Program-made: the position numbers and the translations under genes | The notes under the pieces: generated by a model | The model's database searches: none | The model's input: only the letters and a program-made list of their open reading frames with translations | Told to the model about the DNA's origin: nothing | Origin: Aedes albopictus | Taxonomy: Eukaryota > Arthropoda > Insecta > Diptera > Culicidae | Direction of reading: 5' to 3' | NCBI RefSeq assembly: GCF_035046485.1 | Contig: NC_085138.1 | Span: forward strand, 88,585,228 to 88,649,227 | DNA length: 64,000 nucleotides | Shown: positions 34,341 to 45,639 of the stretch, in pieces | Numbering within the stretch: position 1 is the first letter of the stretch | How the letters are laid out: every line of letters starts with the position of its first letter

Positions 34341-34743
34341 ATTATCTTTAAGGACAGACTAGCATCCCGGGATCCCATAATGGCCGCCACTATGGTCGAC
34401 TTCGGCACCTACTCACGATTTTAAGCGCACAAATCTCTTCGTAAACTTTTTTTTATCCTGACACAGATCTAGTAGTGTGAAATAGCGCAGTGATTGTGAA
34501 CGAACGCAGTCTGTGCTCGATAACCCGGTCATAATATTGGTGTCACGCTTGTAACAATGTTGATGCAATCTATGAATGAATGGTGTAAAAGATCTTCCCA
34601 AAGATAACTGATTTGAAAACGGGTGACCTAAATACACCAGTTTTATATGCATGTGAATAGACCATTCGTATTACAATGTAGGACGAGCTAATAGCAATAA
34701 GTGGTTGAACTTATTTTAAATCTTTGAACAAATTTGTAAGAGA

Positions 34744-36507
34744 ATGTTATTCACACCGCACTATCGCAAAGACATGGAGTCATTAACAATTTTATACACA
34801 GTTTTTATCTTCCATACTGCTTGTTATCTAGCTGATTCTCTTCATTTGTCTGTTTCGATCAACTATACTGCCTTTGCTATTACTCATCTAGGCAAAACTT
34901 ATCCGGGTCTATACCAATGCGTTTTCATGAACATGGCCAATTCTATTGAAAGTACCGTAAGTGATTACGATCAGCTTATAAAATCAACCAAAAACATCAA
35001 CAAATACTCAATAGACAAGCGTTTCAAAATTACATACAAAAACCTTCCGCACAAACCTTCTCTGGTCGTGATCTATTCCAACGGCCTACTCAGCGCCAAG
35101 GAACATAAGCTGTTCCGATCGAATTGTCATATCTTGGATACTAACTCAAAAGTGCTGGTTCTAGTCAATACATCTGAACCGAACCTACTGAATCCTATCA
35201 ACGAAGTTCTTACAAAAGAGCGGTTCAACTACGTAGTCTATGTGAATACCGATGACAGGTTTCCAGAAGTAATCTACATGGACCCAACAGGGTCCATAGC
35301 AGCCCAACTAGACTACTATCCACATCCGGACCAGCTGTTCCGTGACGCGATCCGAGACATGCAGGGGCGCCCAATGATCTACTCATTCTTCAAAAAAGAG
35401 CAACTTCAGTACCACAATTGGATGCAATCAACGGGGTGGTATCTGAATGCAACCGTTGTCAAAATTGTCGGACCGTGTAAGAAGTCCACGCCTGGCTTGG
35501 ACTGCTTGGCAGGGCTTATCCGATCCTGCGAAATGGACATCCCGTTGAACCAGTTCGTGTTCTTGGAGATTTTGCCGGTGTTTTACCGGGTGTTGTTCAA
35601 CATCCAGCCCGATGCGGAAGTTATACTGGCTCCAAGAGGACGTCCTCTGAACATTTTTGAGATGTTCATCAAACCATTCAGTTGGGAGGTATGGTCGACT
35701 CTTGTGCTGATACTGGTAGCCGTGGAGATCATCAGTTGGATATTTCCGTCGCTATTCAAGAACGACCCAATTTTACTACTAGTTTGCGGCTTCGAGCGGC
35801 AAGATCTCCACCACGCCAACACACGTGAGCGGATGATATTCCTGCCTTTGGTAATGTTCTTCTTTCTGATCACCAGTGTGTACGAAACCAAAATAACTTC
35901 ATACATGATGCAAATGCCTTCGATGCCGGATATTCACACCATGCAGGAGCTGATCCAGTCTGGACTGAAGGTGAAGGTTAAACTATCCAACAATCGAAAG
36001 ATTCTGAGCGACGAACTGCTGGGTTCAGTTGTGGTCAACTCATCCGACAGCCTGCTGCACTTGGACGGTGTTCATGCATACTTAGCTGACGTTAGCGAGG
36101 CGGAGAATGTGGTTCGCATGTTGGACAACTACGACTTCGAGTTGGAGCGACCAATGTACAATATCTTGACAGAGCGTCGAAGAATGGACCTGTACCTGTA
36201 TTGGATACCTTACTGTACACCTTTGCTCGAAACGTTGTATTTCACTCAAAAAACCTTCTACGAAGCTGGCTTGTGGAACAGATGGATGAGCCTGGATTGG
36301 AAATCATTCGATGCGCAACTGACAAAAAACAGGGACAGAGCAGTAAACAGTCATTATCAATTTCTCTCGTTCAAGGATCTGGTACCGGCCTGGATAGCCA
36401 TTTCGTCAGGGTTTTTGACGAGTGGAGTACTGTTTGTGCTGGAATGTGCCTTTGGACGTTTCCGTTTTATCAAGAATGGCAAATGGAGATGTAGATGGAA
36501 CAAATAG
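34744..36507 (+). CDS. Divergent ionotropic receptor (IR), chemosensory type
   Basis: Intronless ORF of 587 codons. The likely true start is Met11 (34774; MESLTILYTVFIFHTACYLA), which opens with a signal peptide; the paralogues start at the matching place. Domain order is that of insect IRs: an N-terminal region of about 180 residues; the S1 half of the ligand-binding domain (about 200-300); membrane span 1 at 313-335; pore loop DPILLLVCGFERQ at 341-353; span 2 at 363-386; S2 half 390-540; last span at about 547-569 (PAWIAISSGFLTSGVLFVLE). The iGluR motif after the pore (SYTANLAAF) is replaced by YETKITSYMM, as expected for divergent IRs that are not glutamate receptors. It should form a cation channel with a co-receptor in sensory neurons; ligand unknown. 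It is related to, but clearly diverged from, the two genes at 42-50 kb. Confidence 0.85.
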   Translation: MLFTPHYRKDMESLTILYTVFIFHTACYLADSLHLSVSINYTAFAITHLGKTYPGLYQCVFMNMANSIESTVSDYDQLIKSTKNINKYSIDKRFKITYKNLPHKPSLVVIYSNGLLSAKEHKLFRSNCHILDTNSKVLVLVNTSEPNLLNPINEVLTKERFNYVVYVNTDDRFPEVIYMDPTGSIAAQLDYYPHPDQLFRDAIRDMQGRPMIYSFFKKEQLQYHNWMQSTGWYLNATVVKIVGPCKKSTPGLDCLAGLIRSCEMDIPLNQFVFLEILPVFYRVLFNIQPDAEVILAPRGRPLNIFEMFIKPFSWEVWSTLVLILVAVEIISWIFPSLFKNDPILLLVCGFERQDLHHANTRERMIFLPLVMFFFLITSVYETKITSYMMQMPSMPDIHTMQELIQSGLKVKVKLSNNRKILSDELLGSVVVNSSDSLLHLDGVHAYLADVSEAENVVRMLDNYDFELERPMYNILTERRRMDLYLYWIPYCTPLLETLYFTQKTFYEAGLWNRWMSLDWKSFDAQLTKNRDRAVNSHYQFLSFKDLVPAWIAISSGFLTSGVLFVLECAFGRFRFIKNGKWRCRWNK

Positions 36508-36556
36508 ATTTGGAGTTTTATTCAGATGAATTCAAACACACACAAATCACTTGGAA

Positions 36557-36562
36557 AATAAA
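36557..36562 (+). promoter_or_regulatory. Candidate polyadenylation signal of the plus-strand IR gene
   Basis: AATAAA lies 50 bases after the stop codon. This fits a short 3' UTR; a downstream GT-rich element is not clear-cut. Confidence 0.45.
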
Positions 36563-37079
36563 TGTTGATGCACAATGCTTTGTACACAAATCCATTGTTG
36601 AACTTTTTTTTTTTGAGAAAAATAATACTGCATTGTTGCGAGTAATGTTCTCTTCGAAACATGATGCAACTTACGAAAACATCGGAATACCATGGATCCG
36701 AAAGTCTACCATGAGTGAGTTTATTCTCCTCTACCTGATTCGTGACAAAGATATTCACGAGTTTTATCTGTAATTATGATGTATTATCTTTTTGACAATT
36801 CTTATTTAACATATAAATATAGATATGTAGTCATTTCATGCAGCTTCAGTACTGTAAATTTATTGCTTATTACTACCTATTTATGTGAAAAAAAATGTTA
36901 TCTTACATTGCAGTATCGGTTCTGATTTTCGAGTACACAAATCTCTCAACCGTCTTGCATGACTCAAACAATTTACAATAAGTGACCCGATTTTGTCAGC
37001 CCCGTTTCAGAACGCTCTCCTTCAAAACCTGGACAGTTTTCGAACTTTTTATTCCTCTATATTCGGCAATTAAGCTGTA

Positions 37080-37300
37080 GACGAGCTTGGTGGTCTAGTG
37101 GCTACTGCTTCTGATTCATATGCAGAAGGTCCTGGGTTCAATCCCTGGCTCGTCCTTTTCCTCCTCCTTTGTATCTTTCTATCTACTTTCTCTCTCACGC
37201 TCTCTCTCCTACATATACATCTCATGTATATATTCGTGTTGTCAGCGCGCAATTCCGCTGGACTGGCAACGCTTATCCATATACTACCACACGAATAAAC
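37080..37300 (+). repeat. tRNA-derived SINE with an intact tRNA-like acceptor stem
   Basis: The head starts GACGAGC and, 75 bases on, ends GCTCGTC, a perfect 7-bp acceptor pairing. An A-box (TGGTCTAGTGGCTA) and B-box/T-arm (GGGTTCAATCCC) are present. The anticodon arm is aberrant (CTTCTG...CAGAAG with a 9-base loop), so it is not a normal tRNA gene. A CT-rich and then unrelated body follows, to about ACGAATAAACAG. The 3' end and target duplication are not certain. Confidence 0.6.
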
Positions 37301-37827
37301 AGCACTACCTTCGATAGTAGGTAGACACAGCGAACTGTCAGGGAGATGCGGGAAGATGATAAGGCATAATTGATGAAATGTTATTGCTATTGAGGCCTAA
37401 ACGAACACACTATTTTTGCTAAAATTTGTTTCTCTAAAAACTACATGAAATGTTAGTGAATTCTTAATCTAGTGTTAGTCAAAGGTAAAACCTTAATACC
37501 TATCAATCGTTAGTACGGTAAGAGTGAACTATTATGAATTGAACATGCAAATTTCTTACTTGGTTCTTACTTACTAAATTAGCTTAACCTACACGAACCA
37601 CTCCCGATTGATTACGGATTAAATTGATCCCTAATTACACGAATAATTAGTTGGTGAGTAACTACTGCAGATTAAATTATATGAACAATTAGATTAGGCA
37701 TGCTGTGAACAAGATTGATCTGTAAAATCCATAAAACACCTTTAGGTATCCCATGCAACATTTACCGTCAGAGCATCAATTGCCGTCTGACTCCGAGCGA
37801 ATAGTAAACGTGAGTAGAAGTCTTGTA
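37301..37827. other. No gene recognised
   Basis: AT-rich intergenic sequence with short inverted words around TAATTACACGAATAATTAG and similar. Nothing coding. Confidence 0.4.
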
Positions 37828-38827
37828 TAGGGTCTTGTACCATTTGGGCAGGCGTACCTATTTTGGGCACTTGCCGCTATAACTAAATCAATTTCAAACC
37901 GATTGATTTGAGTTTTTGTATAGAGTAAGATACTGTACGTGCCTAATTCTGAGAGCATGAGAGCATGAGATGACCGTACAATTCGTAGTTGCTACTCCGT
38001 TACTGACCAGAACGGTCAACATTGCACAGGGAACCAAATGGATGGGGCCTGGGTGTAGCTTTCCATCCTCAATGTGCAATTTTGAAGGTTCAAAACTTTA
38101 TATTGTCAGTACCGGCGCCGGCCACGTCCTTACGGTCATCGGAGAAGGGAAGGAATGTTGGTGTGACATCCGTTGCTACTAGAGACCGTGTGTACCTCCG
38201 CATCCCCACGTTTGTCACAGGAAGGAAGTTTGTTACAAGGGAAGGGAAGGGATAGATAGTTCCATAGATCTGGATTCACATTGGTAAGTGATGTGAGCTA
38301 TGCAACCCTTGATATGATTTAGTCTTCCGCCAGCCGGCTGTCGGAAGAATACAATAATTTTATTGTATGTTTGTGTATTAAATTTAATTATATACCGGGT
38401 ATGAATATTTTTTAAACCACGCTTATGTCGGATCAATTCGTAATAACGCACGTTTCAATAAAAATAAACAAAAATAAACTGTATGCAATTCCGTTTAGTG
38501 TTACTGCCAATGCTGAAAAACCGAAACCCGCGCCGTAGCTTTACGACAAAACTAGACAACTAAACAACTGGAATCGTTGCTTTTGAGTTTCATCTATGTT
38601 CTTGTATTATTATTTTTTTTCCGCGTTCCCGTGTTAATAAGATTGCGGATAATAAAACACCGTTGTACATTTATATTATCCGCGAATGTTCGCGACGCGT
38701 AATATAAGTTGAATACTGTACGTGCCTAATTCTATACAAAAATTCAAATCAATCCGTTTGAAATTGACTTAGTTATAGCGGCAAGTGCCCAAAATAGGTA
38801 CACCTGCCCAAATGGTACAAGACCCTA
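37828..38827. mobile_element. 1.0-kb DNA element with ~120-bp terminal inverted repeats
   Basis: TAGGGTCTTGTACCATTTGG at the left is mirrored by CCAAATGGTACAAGACCCTA at the right; pairing continues through GGGCACTTGCCGCTATAAC and CAATTTCAAAC to TTTTTGTATAGA. Just inside both arms lies the motif ATACTGTACGTGCCTAATTC, but in the same orientation at both ends, which is unexpected. The middle carries no transposase. A TA target is possible at the left only. Confidence 0.6.
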
Positions 38828-39880
38828 CTTATGTAAACATGGAAAAATTCAGTTAAATTGTATATTCTATTTACCCAGGAATTTTATAATCCACCTTGGA
38901 TTCGAATAAACGGATTATAAAAACGGAATCTGCTCTTTGTTGTATGGTGAGTCAACAATTCGTATGTTCGTAGCGATCGCTAGAACCAGAAACGGATTGA
39001 AATAAAGCCGTTTTCCTCTTCCAACTTTCATCACAGCACAGTGTCAATCTATCATATAACGCCTACAAGTTATGCAACCTAGCGAACTGTGCCGCTTCAC
39101 AGTAATCTTCACACAATCTATCGCTTTACGCCTGGCACCCTTGCACCAATGCATGATACATGTGCCAAAAATAAACATTTCCCACCAACACACCAACATC
39201 CGCATGCCCTTGTGCAGGCGCAGAGGATTCAACGGCCTGATGTTGGGCAAGCGATTGCAATTATCACTTCCCTCCCTTTCCCCATTAACCTGCAACCTGA
39301 CGCAGCAGGCGCCATTGTCGCCTAAAACCTACAAGACCACCAACGCTCACACACTGGAGATGCCTGTTAGTCCCAAGCAGCTATCTCATTGGTTCCTTGT
39401 GTGAGTGTAGCTGATCTGGCAATACTGGAGTAGCAACTGCGGGCGGTCAATCAAGCTCAAGCTCAACCTCAATGTTCTGCATTTAAGCTGTAGTTTTATG
39501 ATAAACATGAATTAATTGTTTAAAGTTTCACTGTAAAATAATGAGAGCAAAAAGTTTGACGTAAAATGGGGCTGACAAATTCGGGTCCTTACTGTATTTA
39601 TTGTTGCGTTACGTGGCGTTGCGTTGCGTATACTGAAAGTTGTCAAGTTAAAACTTCGATACTTCTATCCTTATTGCTTGTAGCCCAGTTTCCTGTTCAA
39701 AAGGAATCGCTCAAGAAATTTCTTGACTGATTCCTGGAAAAAAACTTTCTACAGAGACTGCCATTTGAATTGTCATTTCTTCGCAACTGCGTACTGCGAT
39801 CGAAGAAAAACGGTTTCAGACAAGGAATTTTCCATGCATCAAGATAGGCCGAGAAATTCCTTCTGAACCCGTGTACCTTT
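38828..39880. other. Unassigned DNA between TIR element and duplicated segment
   Basis: Moderately complex sequence with overlapping short ORFs on both strands at 39044-39404 and an AATAAAGC at 39000. None resembles a known protein to me. It may include the remains of an LTR. Confidence 0.35.
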
Positions 39881-40010
39881 GAAATACTTCTGAACGCTTT
39901 TAAAAGGCACCTGAGGCCCCCTAAAACCCTCTGAAACATTTTAAAACGTCCATGAAATCCTTTGAACCGGCCTCAAAAGGTTCCTGAGGCTCCTCTAAAC
40001 AAAACTCTTA

Positions 40011-40212
40011 AAAAGACACGGACACGTTTAATGCTTCCAGTGAGCTATTTGCTCTTTGAAGGAAGCACGACACTAGACAACGGACTAGCATGCAACGCCC
40101 AGTGGCACAGCCGAAAACTTTTCCTGACAGCTGCGGCGGGAATCGAACCCGCGCTCCTTAGCACGATGCGACTATAGGCTTGGTGACCTTAGCCGCACGA
40201 CCACGAAGCCGC
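40011..40212 (-). repeat. tRNA-derived SINE, private to copy A
   Basis: Minus strand head GTGCGGCTTCGTGGTCGTGC with a B-box GGGTTCGATTCCCG and a body CTGTCAGGAAAAGTTTTCGG, ending near AGCATTAAACGTGTCCG. Flanked by near-identical CAAAACTCTT / CAAACTCTT. Copy B shows a single CAAAACTCTTGAAACCC at 46188, an empty site. Confidence 0.75.
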
Positions 40213-41325
40213 ACAAACTCTTGGAACCTTCTTGAAAATATTTGAATCTTCCTCGAAACCTCCATAATCTCATTGAAACGCCTTTGAAATCCGCATTATA
40301 AACCTCTTGTAATGCCTTTAAAAAGCTTTAGAACCCCCCTGTAAACCTTTGCAGCATCCTCCATGCTATGCAAACGTCCCTAAAACCTCACGGAACGCCC
40401 TCACAACCTTACTGAAACCCCATGAAGCACTCTGAAATGCTTTGAAACGCCACTGTATCTCATTGTAACGCTCTTGAATCACTTCTTCCCCTGAATAGAA
40501 TTTAAAGCCACTTGAAACGATCCTGAAACACCTATGAACCCTATAACGCCCTTAAAAAGCTCTAGAAATCTCCTGAAACAACTTCCTGAACGCTCGTGGA
40601 GCTCCTTTAATTTATGCACAAAACTCCCTTTTTTATGACTACATGTAAATTTAAAAATAAATTTATAAATTTAATTTGAAACTTTAAATGACTACTTAAA
40701 TTATCCAAAAAATCCCACCTGAATTTCCAAGAGTTTCCTGAGAATTCCTCCAGGAGTTCCTCCCAAAAATTCTTGCAAGAGGTCCTCGGGACCTCCAGGA
40801 ATTCGTCGGGACCTCGAGGAATTCCTCGGTAATTATTTTAAGTATTCCTCGGAATTCCTTCAAGAGTTCCCTCGGAGTTTCTCCAGGAGATCCTGAAAAC
40901 TCCTCCAGGAGTTCTTCGGGAATTCCTTCAAAAATTCTTTGGGTACTCCCAAGGGAATGACTCTAGACGTTCCTCGAGAATACCTCGGGAAACACTCCTG
41001 GAATTTCTCGCGAATTCCTCAAGAATTTCCCCTGGTGTTCTTTGGGGAATCTCTTCAGAATTTCTCTACGAGTTTCTCAGGAATTTCTTCAGGAGTTCGT
41101 CAGGAGTTTTTCGAGCAAATCCTTGGAAGTTCTAGCATAAGTTCCTCGTAAATGTTTCCGAAAGTTTTTCATAAATTTTACTAATAATTTCTAGCGATTT
41201 TTTTTCTGGGAGTTTCTTCGAAATTTGCTCTGAAGTTCTCCGATAATTCATCCAAGAGTTCATCGGGAATTCCTTCATGAATTCCTACGGAGTTTCTCTA
41301 GGAGATTCCGATAATTCATCCAGGT

Positions 41326-41443
41326 TTATCCCACTCCCGACAAACTCGCAAAATGTGAGTTCTTCCTTCGGAAGGGAAGTAAAGTGTGGGTCCCGAGATG
41401 AACTAGCCTAGGGATAAAAATCTCGTTAATACAGTTAAAAAAA
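41326..41443 (+). repeat. 5'-truncated SINE (GGAGCGGACCTGG family), private to copy A
   Basis: Begins within the B-box region (TTATCCCACTCCCGACAAAC) and runs through TGGGTCCCGAGATGAAC to TCGTTAATACAG plus A. Flanked by TCATCCAGGT on both sides (41316-41325, 41444-41453). Copy B has one TCATCCAGGT at 47024-47033, so the site there is empty. Confidence 0.78.
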
Positions 41444-42069
41444 TCATCCAGGTGTTCCCTCGGAATTCCTCCAGAAGATCCTGGAGAAATCCCTTCAGGA
41501 GATCTTCAAGAATTCCTCCAAAAGATCTTTGGGAATTCAGATGTTCATCAGGAATCCCTTCAGGAGGTCCTCGAGAATACCTCCAAGAGTTCTCTCGGGC
41601 ATGCCTCTAGAAGTTCCTCGGGGTAACGAACCAGCACAATTGTACTGTTGAGCAATAACAGTTTTGTTTTATCAGTTTAATAATTGTTTTATGTGATGTG
41701 AATTATTTTAATATTTGAGCCATCGCTTATACTTGTATGTTTGTAAACCAACGTTTGATTATGTTGCATGTGAAATTTGCCATAACAATGTAAACAAAAA
41801 GTTAACAATGCCGTAAAATAATAAGTTTTATCTGCCGCATTTTTTCCGATTTTTTTAGGTTGGCAAAGCTAGCGATCAAAAGATATATAATACTTCTTTC
41901 AAATGGGGTTTTGTTCGAAATCCTAAAAGTTCTGGAGAGCCAAAGCTTAGCATTTTCTATGGACATTTCACTTTTTTGTGCTCCGTCCCGAAAGGGATAA
42001 ACTAAGTACATGCTGGGATACAAAAAAACTGACACTAGATCATAAAAAAAGTTTAAGATCAATTCATTG

Positions 42070-43800
42070 CTACCATAGTTCATCGCGCCTAATCTGCCTA
42101 GTGGCACAAACATGTCCAAAGACAAACTCCAGCAGGAACAACACCGCACTCGTTGTAAATCCCACAGAAATCGCAATCCAGGCCGGTACAAGGTCCTCAA
42201 AAGCAAGATATTGATTATTCCTAGCAGTCGCCGTTCGCCTTATTCCGGCATCACGTAGCTCCCAGTCCTGCCGTATCCATCTGATCCACAAGCCGGCTTC
42301 GAACATCATTTTCTGTGTGAAATAAAACGTTTCGTGCAGCGGGGTGCAGAACGGTATCCAAAACATGTACAGACTCATTTTTCGACGCTCCGTCAAGATG
42401 TTGTACATAGGTCGCTCCAGCTCGAAGTCGTAGTTGTCCAGCATGCGTACCACATTCTCCGCCATACTTTTGTCCCCTATATAGGCATGGATGCCGTCCA
42501 ATTCCAGCAGACTGTCGGATGAGTTGAGCAAAATCGAACCCAGCAGTTCATCCTTCATTATCTTTCGGTTGTTGACCATGTTGACTTTTATTTTGATGCC
42601 AGATTGGATCAACTCTTGAATGCTATGTATATCGGCGATCGAGGGTGGATGCATCATGTATGAGGTTATTTTGGTTTCATACACGTTTGTCATCAAAAAG
42701 AAGAAGAATACCAACGGCAAGAACAACAGACGTTCCCGTGTACTGGCATGGTGAAGATTTTGTCGTTCGAAGCCGCAAACGAGCAGCAGAATGGGATCAT
42801 TCTTGAAGAGCAACGGAAATATCCAACTCAACACTTCAATGCCCAGCAATATCATCACCAGAGCGGACCACGTTTCCCACCGAAGCGGTTTGATGAACAT
42901 CTCCACAATGTTCAGGTTTCGCCCTCGAGGTACCAGAATAACTTCCGCATCGGGCAAAATGTTGAACAACATACGGTACATCTCCGGAATGAGCTGTCCG
43001 AATACAAACTCGTCCAAGGAAATGTCCATTTCGTCAGATCTGAGCAACTTCATCAAGCAATCCAATCCGGCCGTGGCGTCGGTGCACGGGCCGGCTATGT
43101 GAAGAGCTGTTGCATTCAGGTATCGCGCCGTAGTGGTCATCCAATTTCTGTATTGGAGTCGTACCACTTGACAATAGGCGTAGATCATGGGGCGACCTTG
43201 CATGTCGCGCATCGCGTTTCGGAATAGGTCGCCTGGATGTGGAAAGTAGTTAAGGACAGCTGCGGTGGCTCCAGTTGTGTCCACGTAGATCACTTTCGGG
43301 AACTTCTCGGCGACATCCAGGTAGACGACGTAGTTGAAGCGCCATTTCGTTAGAAGATCGTTGATGATTTTCATCGGGTACGGATCGGATGTATTAACTA
43401 GAACAAGCACTTTGGAATTGGTATCCAGGGTGTGAAGGTTGGTGCGGAAAAGCTTCTGCTCGCTGGGGCTCAAAGAGCTCAGTGGCTCAGAATAGATCAC
43501 GATCAGTGAAGGTTTGGTTGGGAGGTTGCTGAAGGTGATACGGAAATCTTTGTTGATGACGTATTTGTTGACGCTGTCGAGTATGCTTGATTGAAGGAGC
43601 AGATCGAAGTCACTGGTTGGGGTTCCTGATGAATTGGTTAACATAATGAAGATGCATTGAAATAGTCCGGGGTAAATTCGTTTAAGATGATCAATTGCAA
43701 CGGCGGTATAGTTGATGGCAATTGTAGGGTGAGTGTGATTAGCTCCGCAGCACATGGCTAACATAACGGCGACTACAGAAAAATATCTGTTATGTTTCAT
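42070..43800 (-). CDS. Divergent ionotropic receptor (IR), tandem copy A
   Basis: A 576-residue protein if started at the ATG at 43800 (MKHNRYFSVVAVMLAMCCGA, signal peptide). The ORF extends 32 codons upstream to 43896, but in copy B the matching upstream DNA is frame-shifted, so 43800 is the better start. Layout: N-terminal region to about 195; S1 200-305; span 1 310-330; pore DPILLLVCGFERQ; span 2 358-381 ending NVYETKITSYMM; S2 385-530; last span 538-562; a short cytosolic tail ending RRDELW. It is about nine-tenths identical to copy B and clearly homologous to the plus-strand gene. Expected role: a subunit of a chemosensory cation channel. No frameshift or stop, so likely functional. Confidence 0.87.
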   Translation of the reverse strand: MKHNRYFSVVAVMLAMCCGANHTHPTIAINYTAVAIDHLKRIYPGLFQCIFIMLTNSSGTPTSDFDLLLQSSILDSVNKYVINKDFRITFSNLPTKPSLIVIYSEPLSSLSPSEQKLFRTNLHTLDTNSKVLVLVNTSDPYPMKIINDLLTKWRFNYVVYLDVAEKFPKVIYVDTTGATAAVLNYFPHPGDLFRNAMRDMQGRPMIYAYCQVVRLQYRNWMTTTARYLNATALHIAGPCTDATAGLDCLMKLLRSDEMDISLDEFVFGQLIPEMYRMLFNILPDAEVILVPRGRNLNIVEMFIKPLRWETWSALVMILLGIEVLSWIFPLLFKNDPILLLVCGFERQNLHHASTRERLLFLPLVFFFFLMTNVYETKITSYMMHPPSIADIHSIQELIQSGIKIKVNMVNNRKIMKDELLGSILLNSSDSLLELDGIHAYIGDKSMAENVVRMLDNYDFELERPMYNILTERRKMSLYMFWIPFCTPLHETFYFTQKMMFEAGLWIRWIRQDWELRDAGIRRTATARNNQYLAFEDLVPAWIAISVGFTTSAVLFLLEFVFGHVCATRQIRRDELW

Positions 43801-44099
43801 TTCTTCTATGGAACTTGCAGAATCATTTTGTTCTAGGCTTACTCTATTGCTACTCATACTGGAATCTATTAAATAAATTAAATTCATATCTCCCATCTAA
43901 ACGTACCACATAAATATTAAATTATTTCAATTGAGTAACTGATACTGTAAAACATTTTATCTAGAAACTTTACTTTCTATTAAAAAAACGTTTGAATGGG
44001 GTTGTGAATGTCAATCTATGGTAGAAAGCCGGCCTTCTGGTAGGCAGATCACATCGTACGCTTATTCAGTGCAGATACAACATCTCTGCTAACCTAAGT

Positions 44100-44660
44100 T
44101 GCATATGATGTTGAAGGAAATTCCAAGGACCTCCTGCAGGAGTACCCGTGGAACCCCTGGAGAAATTTTCAAAAAACTCCTGGAGGAATTCAGAAGCAAC
44201 TCCAGGAATTTCCGAGAAACCAAATATCTGTTGGAATTCCCGATGAACTTTTGGAGGAATTTCCGTGGAAGTCTTGGAGGAATTATCGAAGAACGTTTGG
44301 AGCAACTCCTTGTGGAATTTCCAAAATATTCTTGAAGGAATTTTCAAAAAACTCCTGAAGGAATATCCGAGGAACTCCTGAAACGCTTCCCCAGTATTTA
44401 ACTCCTGAAATTTCCGAGGAACTCCTGGAGGAATTTCCGTGAAACTCCTGAATGAATTCCCAAAGATCTCCTGGCGGAACTCCCAAGGAACTCCTGGAAG
44501 AATGGCCGAAGAACTCGTGGAGGAATTCCAGAGGAACTTCTAGTCTAGAGGGATTCCCGATGAACTCTTGAAGGAATTTCTGAGCAACTCCTGAAGGGAC
44601 TCTCGGAACTGCCGAAGAATTCCCATAGAACTTCTAAACGAATTCTTTGGCAAAAGAAGC
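44100..44660. repeat. Degenerate GGAACTCCTGGAGGAATTTCC repeat
   Basis: Tandem-like units of about 24 bases (AACTCCTGGAGGAATTCC) in a rather regular register. Reading frames through it are artefacts. It directly follows the 5' flank of the copy A IR gene. Confidence 0.6.
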
Positions 44661-44853
44661 TCCAAGTTAACAACTGTGGAAATGCTCATAGAACACCCCC
44701 CAAGTGATGACCAATTAGTTTTGAAGAGGTTTTAAGTACCGTCATTAAACCTTATACCTTCAATTTTTGTTTTATAATCGTTTTAAGAACCTCTTCTAGT
44801 CTATTTGACTAAAATATGTTACTTGGGCGAGCTGAGAAGAAGGTTTTGACCCA

Positions 44854-45204
44854 GTGGAGGCGTTACGTCAACAAGAAGAAGTCGAAGAAGTCATTCTCCA
44901 ATACACTCGCATGTGTGCTCACTACCAGAGGCTCGAGAAAATGCTACGTACATTGTCATTTTATCGTAGAGCATCAGCTTCGCCCTACGGACATTGGGTT
45001 TCGAACTACTTGGGCACCCGCGTCAATTCCCGGCACCTCACAGCAAAACAAATCAAAATATCACTTGCCACATATTTTCCAAGCGCACTTTCGTGGGTAA
45101 TCATCTCCCGCAACTTTTTCGCGAAGGGATCTCAGTCAATTAGCTACACGTTCACTCTGAAGCCGCAGTGCATTTTGGCCGCGCAAAGATGGGTGCTGAA
45201 GTGA
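44854..45204 (+). CDS. Unrecognised 116-codon ORF
   Basis: The frame starts MEALRQQEEVEEVILQYTRM and continues with a Q/E/R-rich helical stretch (CAHYQRLEKMLRTLSF), then YGHWVSNYLGTR and ISYTFTLKPQCILAAQRW. Codon composition is less skewed than in the surrounding repeats. It is open further upstream in the same frame (PVEALRQQ...). It lies in the spacer between the duplicated IR segments. I recognise no family; it could be an exon, a gag remnant or chance. No splice or promoter signals stand out. Confidence 0.25.
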   Translation: MEALRQQEEVEEVILQYTRMCAHYQRLEKMLRTLSFYRRASASPYGHWVSNYLGTRVNSRHLTAKQIKISLATYFPSALSWVIISRNFFAKGSQSISYTFTLKPQCILAAQRWVLK

Positions 45205-45639
45205 TTTCCCATCTGATTTAGCTGGAAGTTCGGCACTGGTGCCGAGAATTGGTACTGGACTAGGACTAGGTGCAGTAAACTCGTTCAAAATCAACTTTCC
45301 GGCAGAAAATCTTCACAACAATCACTGTTAACAACAAGTTCACCCAATAAGGTATTTAATTTGAATGGAAAAAGTGGGCGAAAATGGTCGTTTCGTTAGG
45401 AATTTAGGTATTGAACAATTTTGTTTACCTGTAGTGCCGGGAATGGGATCAAAAACCCTTTTCAAAGTACACTGAAACCTCTTTTTATGCAGATTATTTT
45501 TGCGCACTTTTAATTCATGCACCTTTCCTATGCCCTGCATAACAAGAGGGGGGCAATTCAATAGCGATATTGTGTGCAAGAAAATGAAATTGTGGCGACA
45601 GCTATGGCAACAGCGGCTAGGGAGTGTTTATAGGGAGAG

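Larger units (their letters stand above)
39880..44085. repeat. Segmental duplication, copy A (contains IR gene)
   Basis: Aligns in order with copy B (46100-50095): CTTGAAACCCCTTGAAA-type repeats, GGAATTCCTC-type repeats, the shared stretch GGGGTAACGAACCAGCACAA, the 3' flank, the IR coding region and about 190 bp of 5' flank. It differs by private insertions: SINEs at 40011-40212 and 41326-41443 are here but not in B. Both copies point the same way, so this is a direct tandem duplication with about 2 kb of spacer. Confidence 0.85.

Noticed and set aside
37080..37154. Functional tRNA gene
   Set aside because: The acceptor stem pairs, but the anticodon arm has a 9-base loop and the sequence runs on into a SINE-like body.
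43801..43896. N-terminal extension of the copy A IR protein
   Set aside because: The corresponding DNA in copy B is out of frame, and the signal peptide follows the internal Met.
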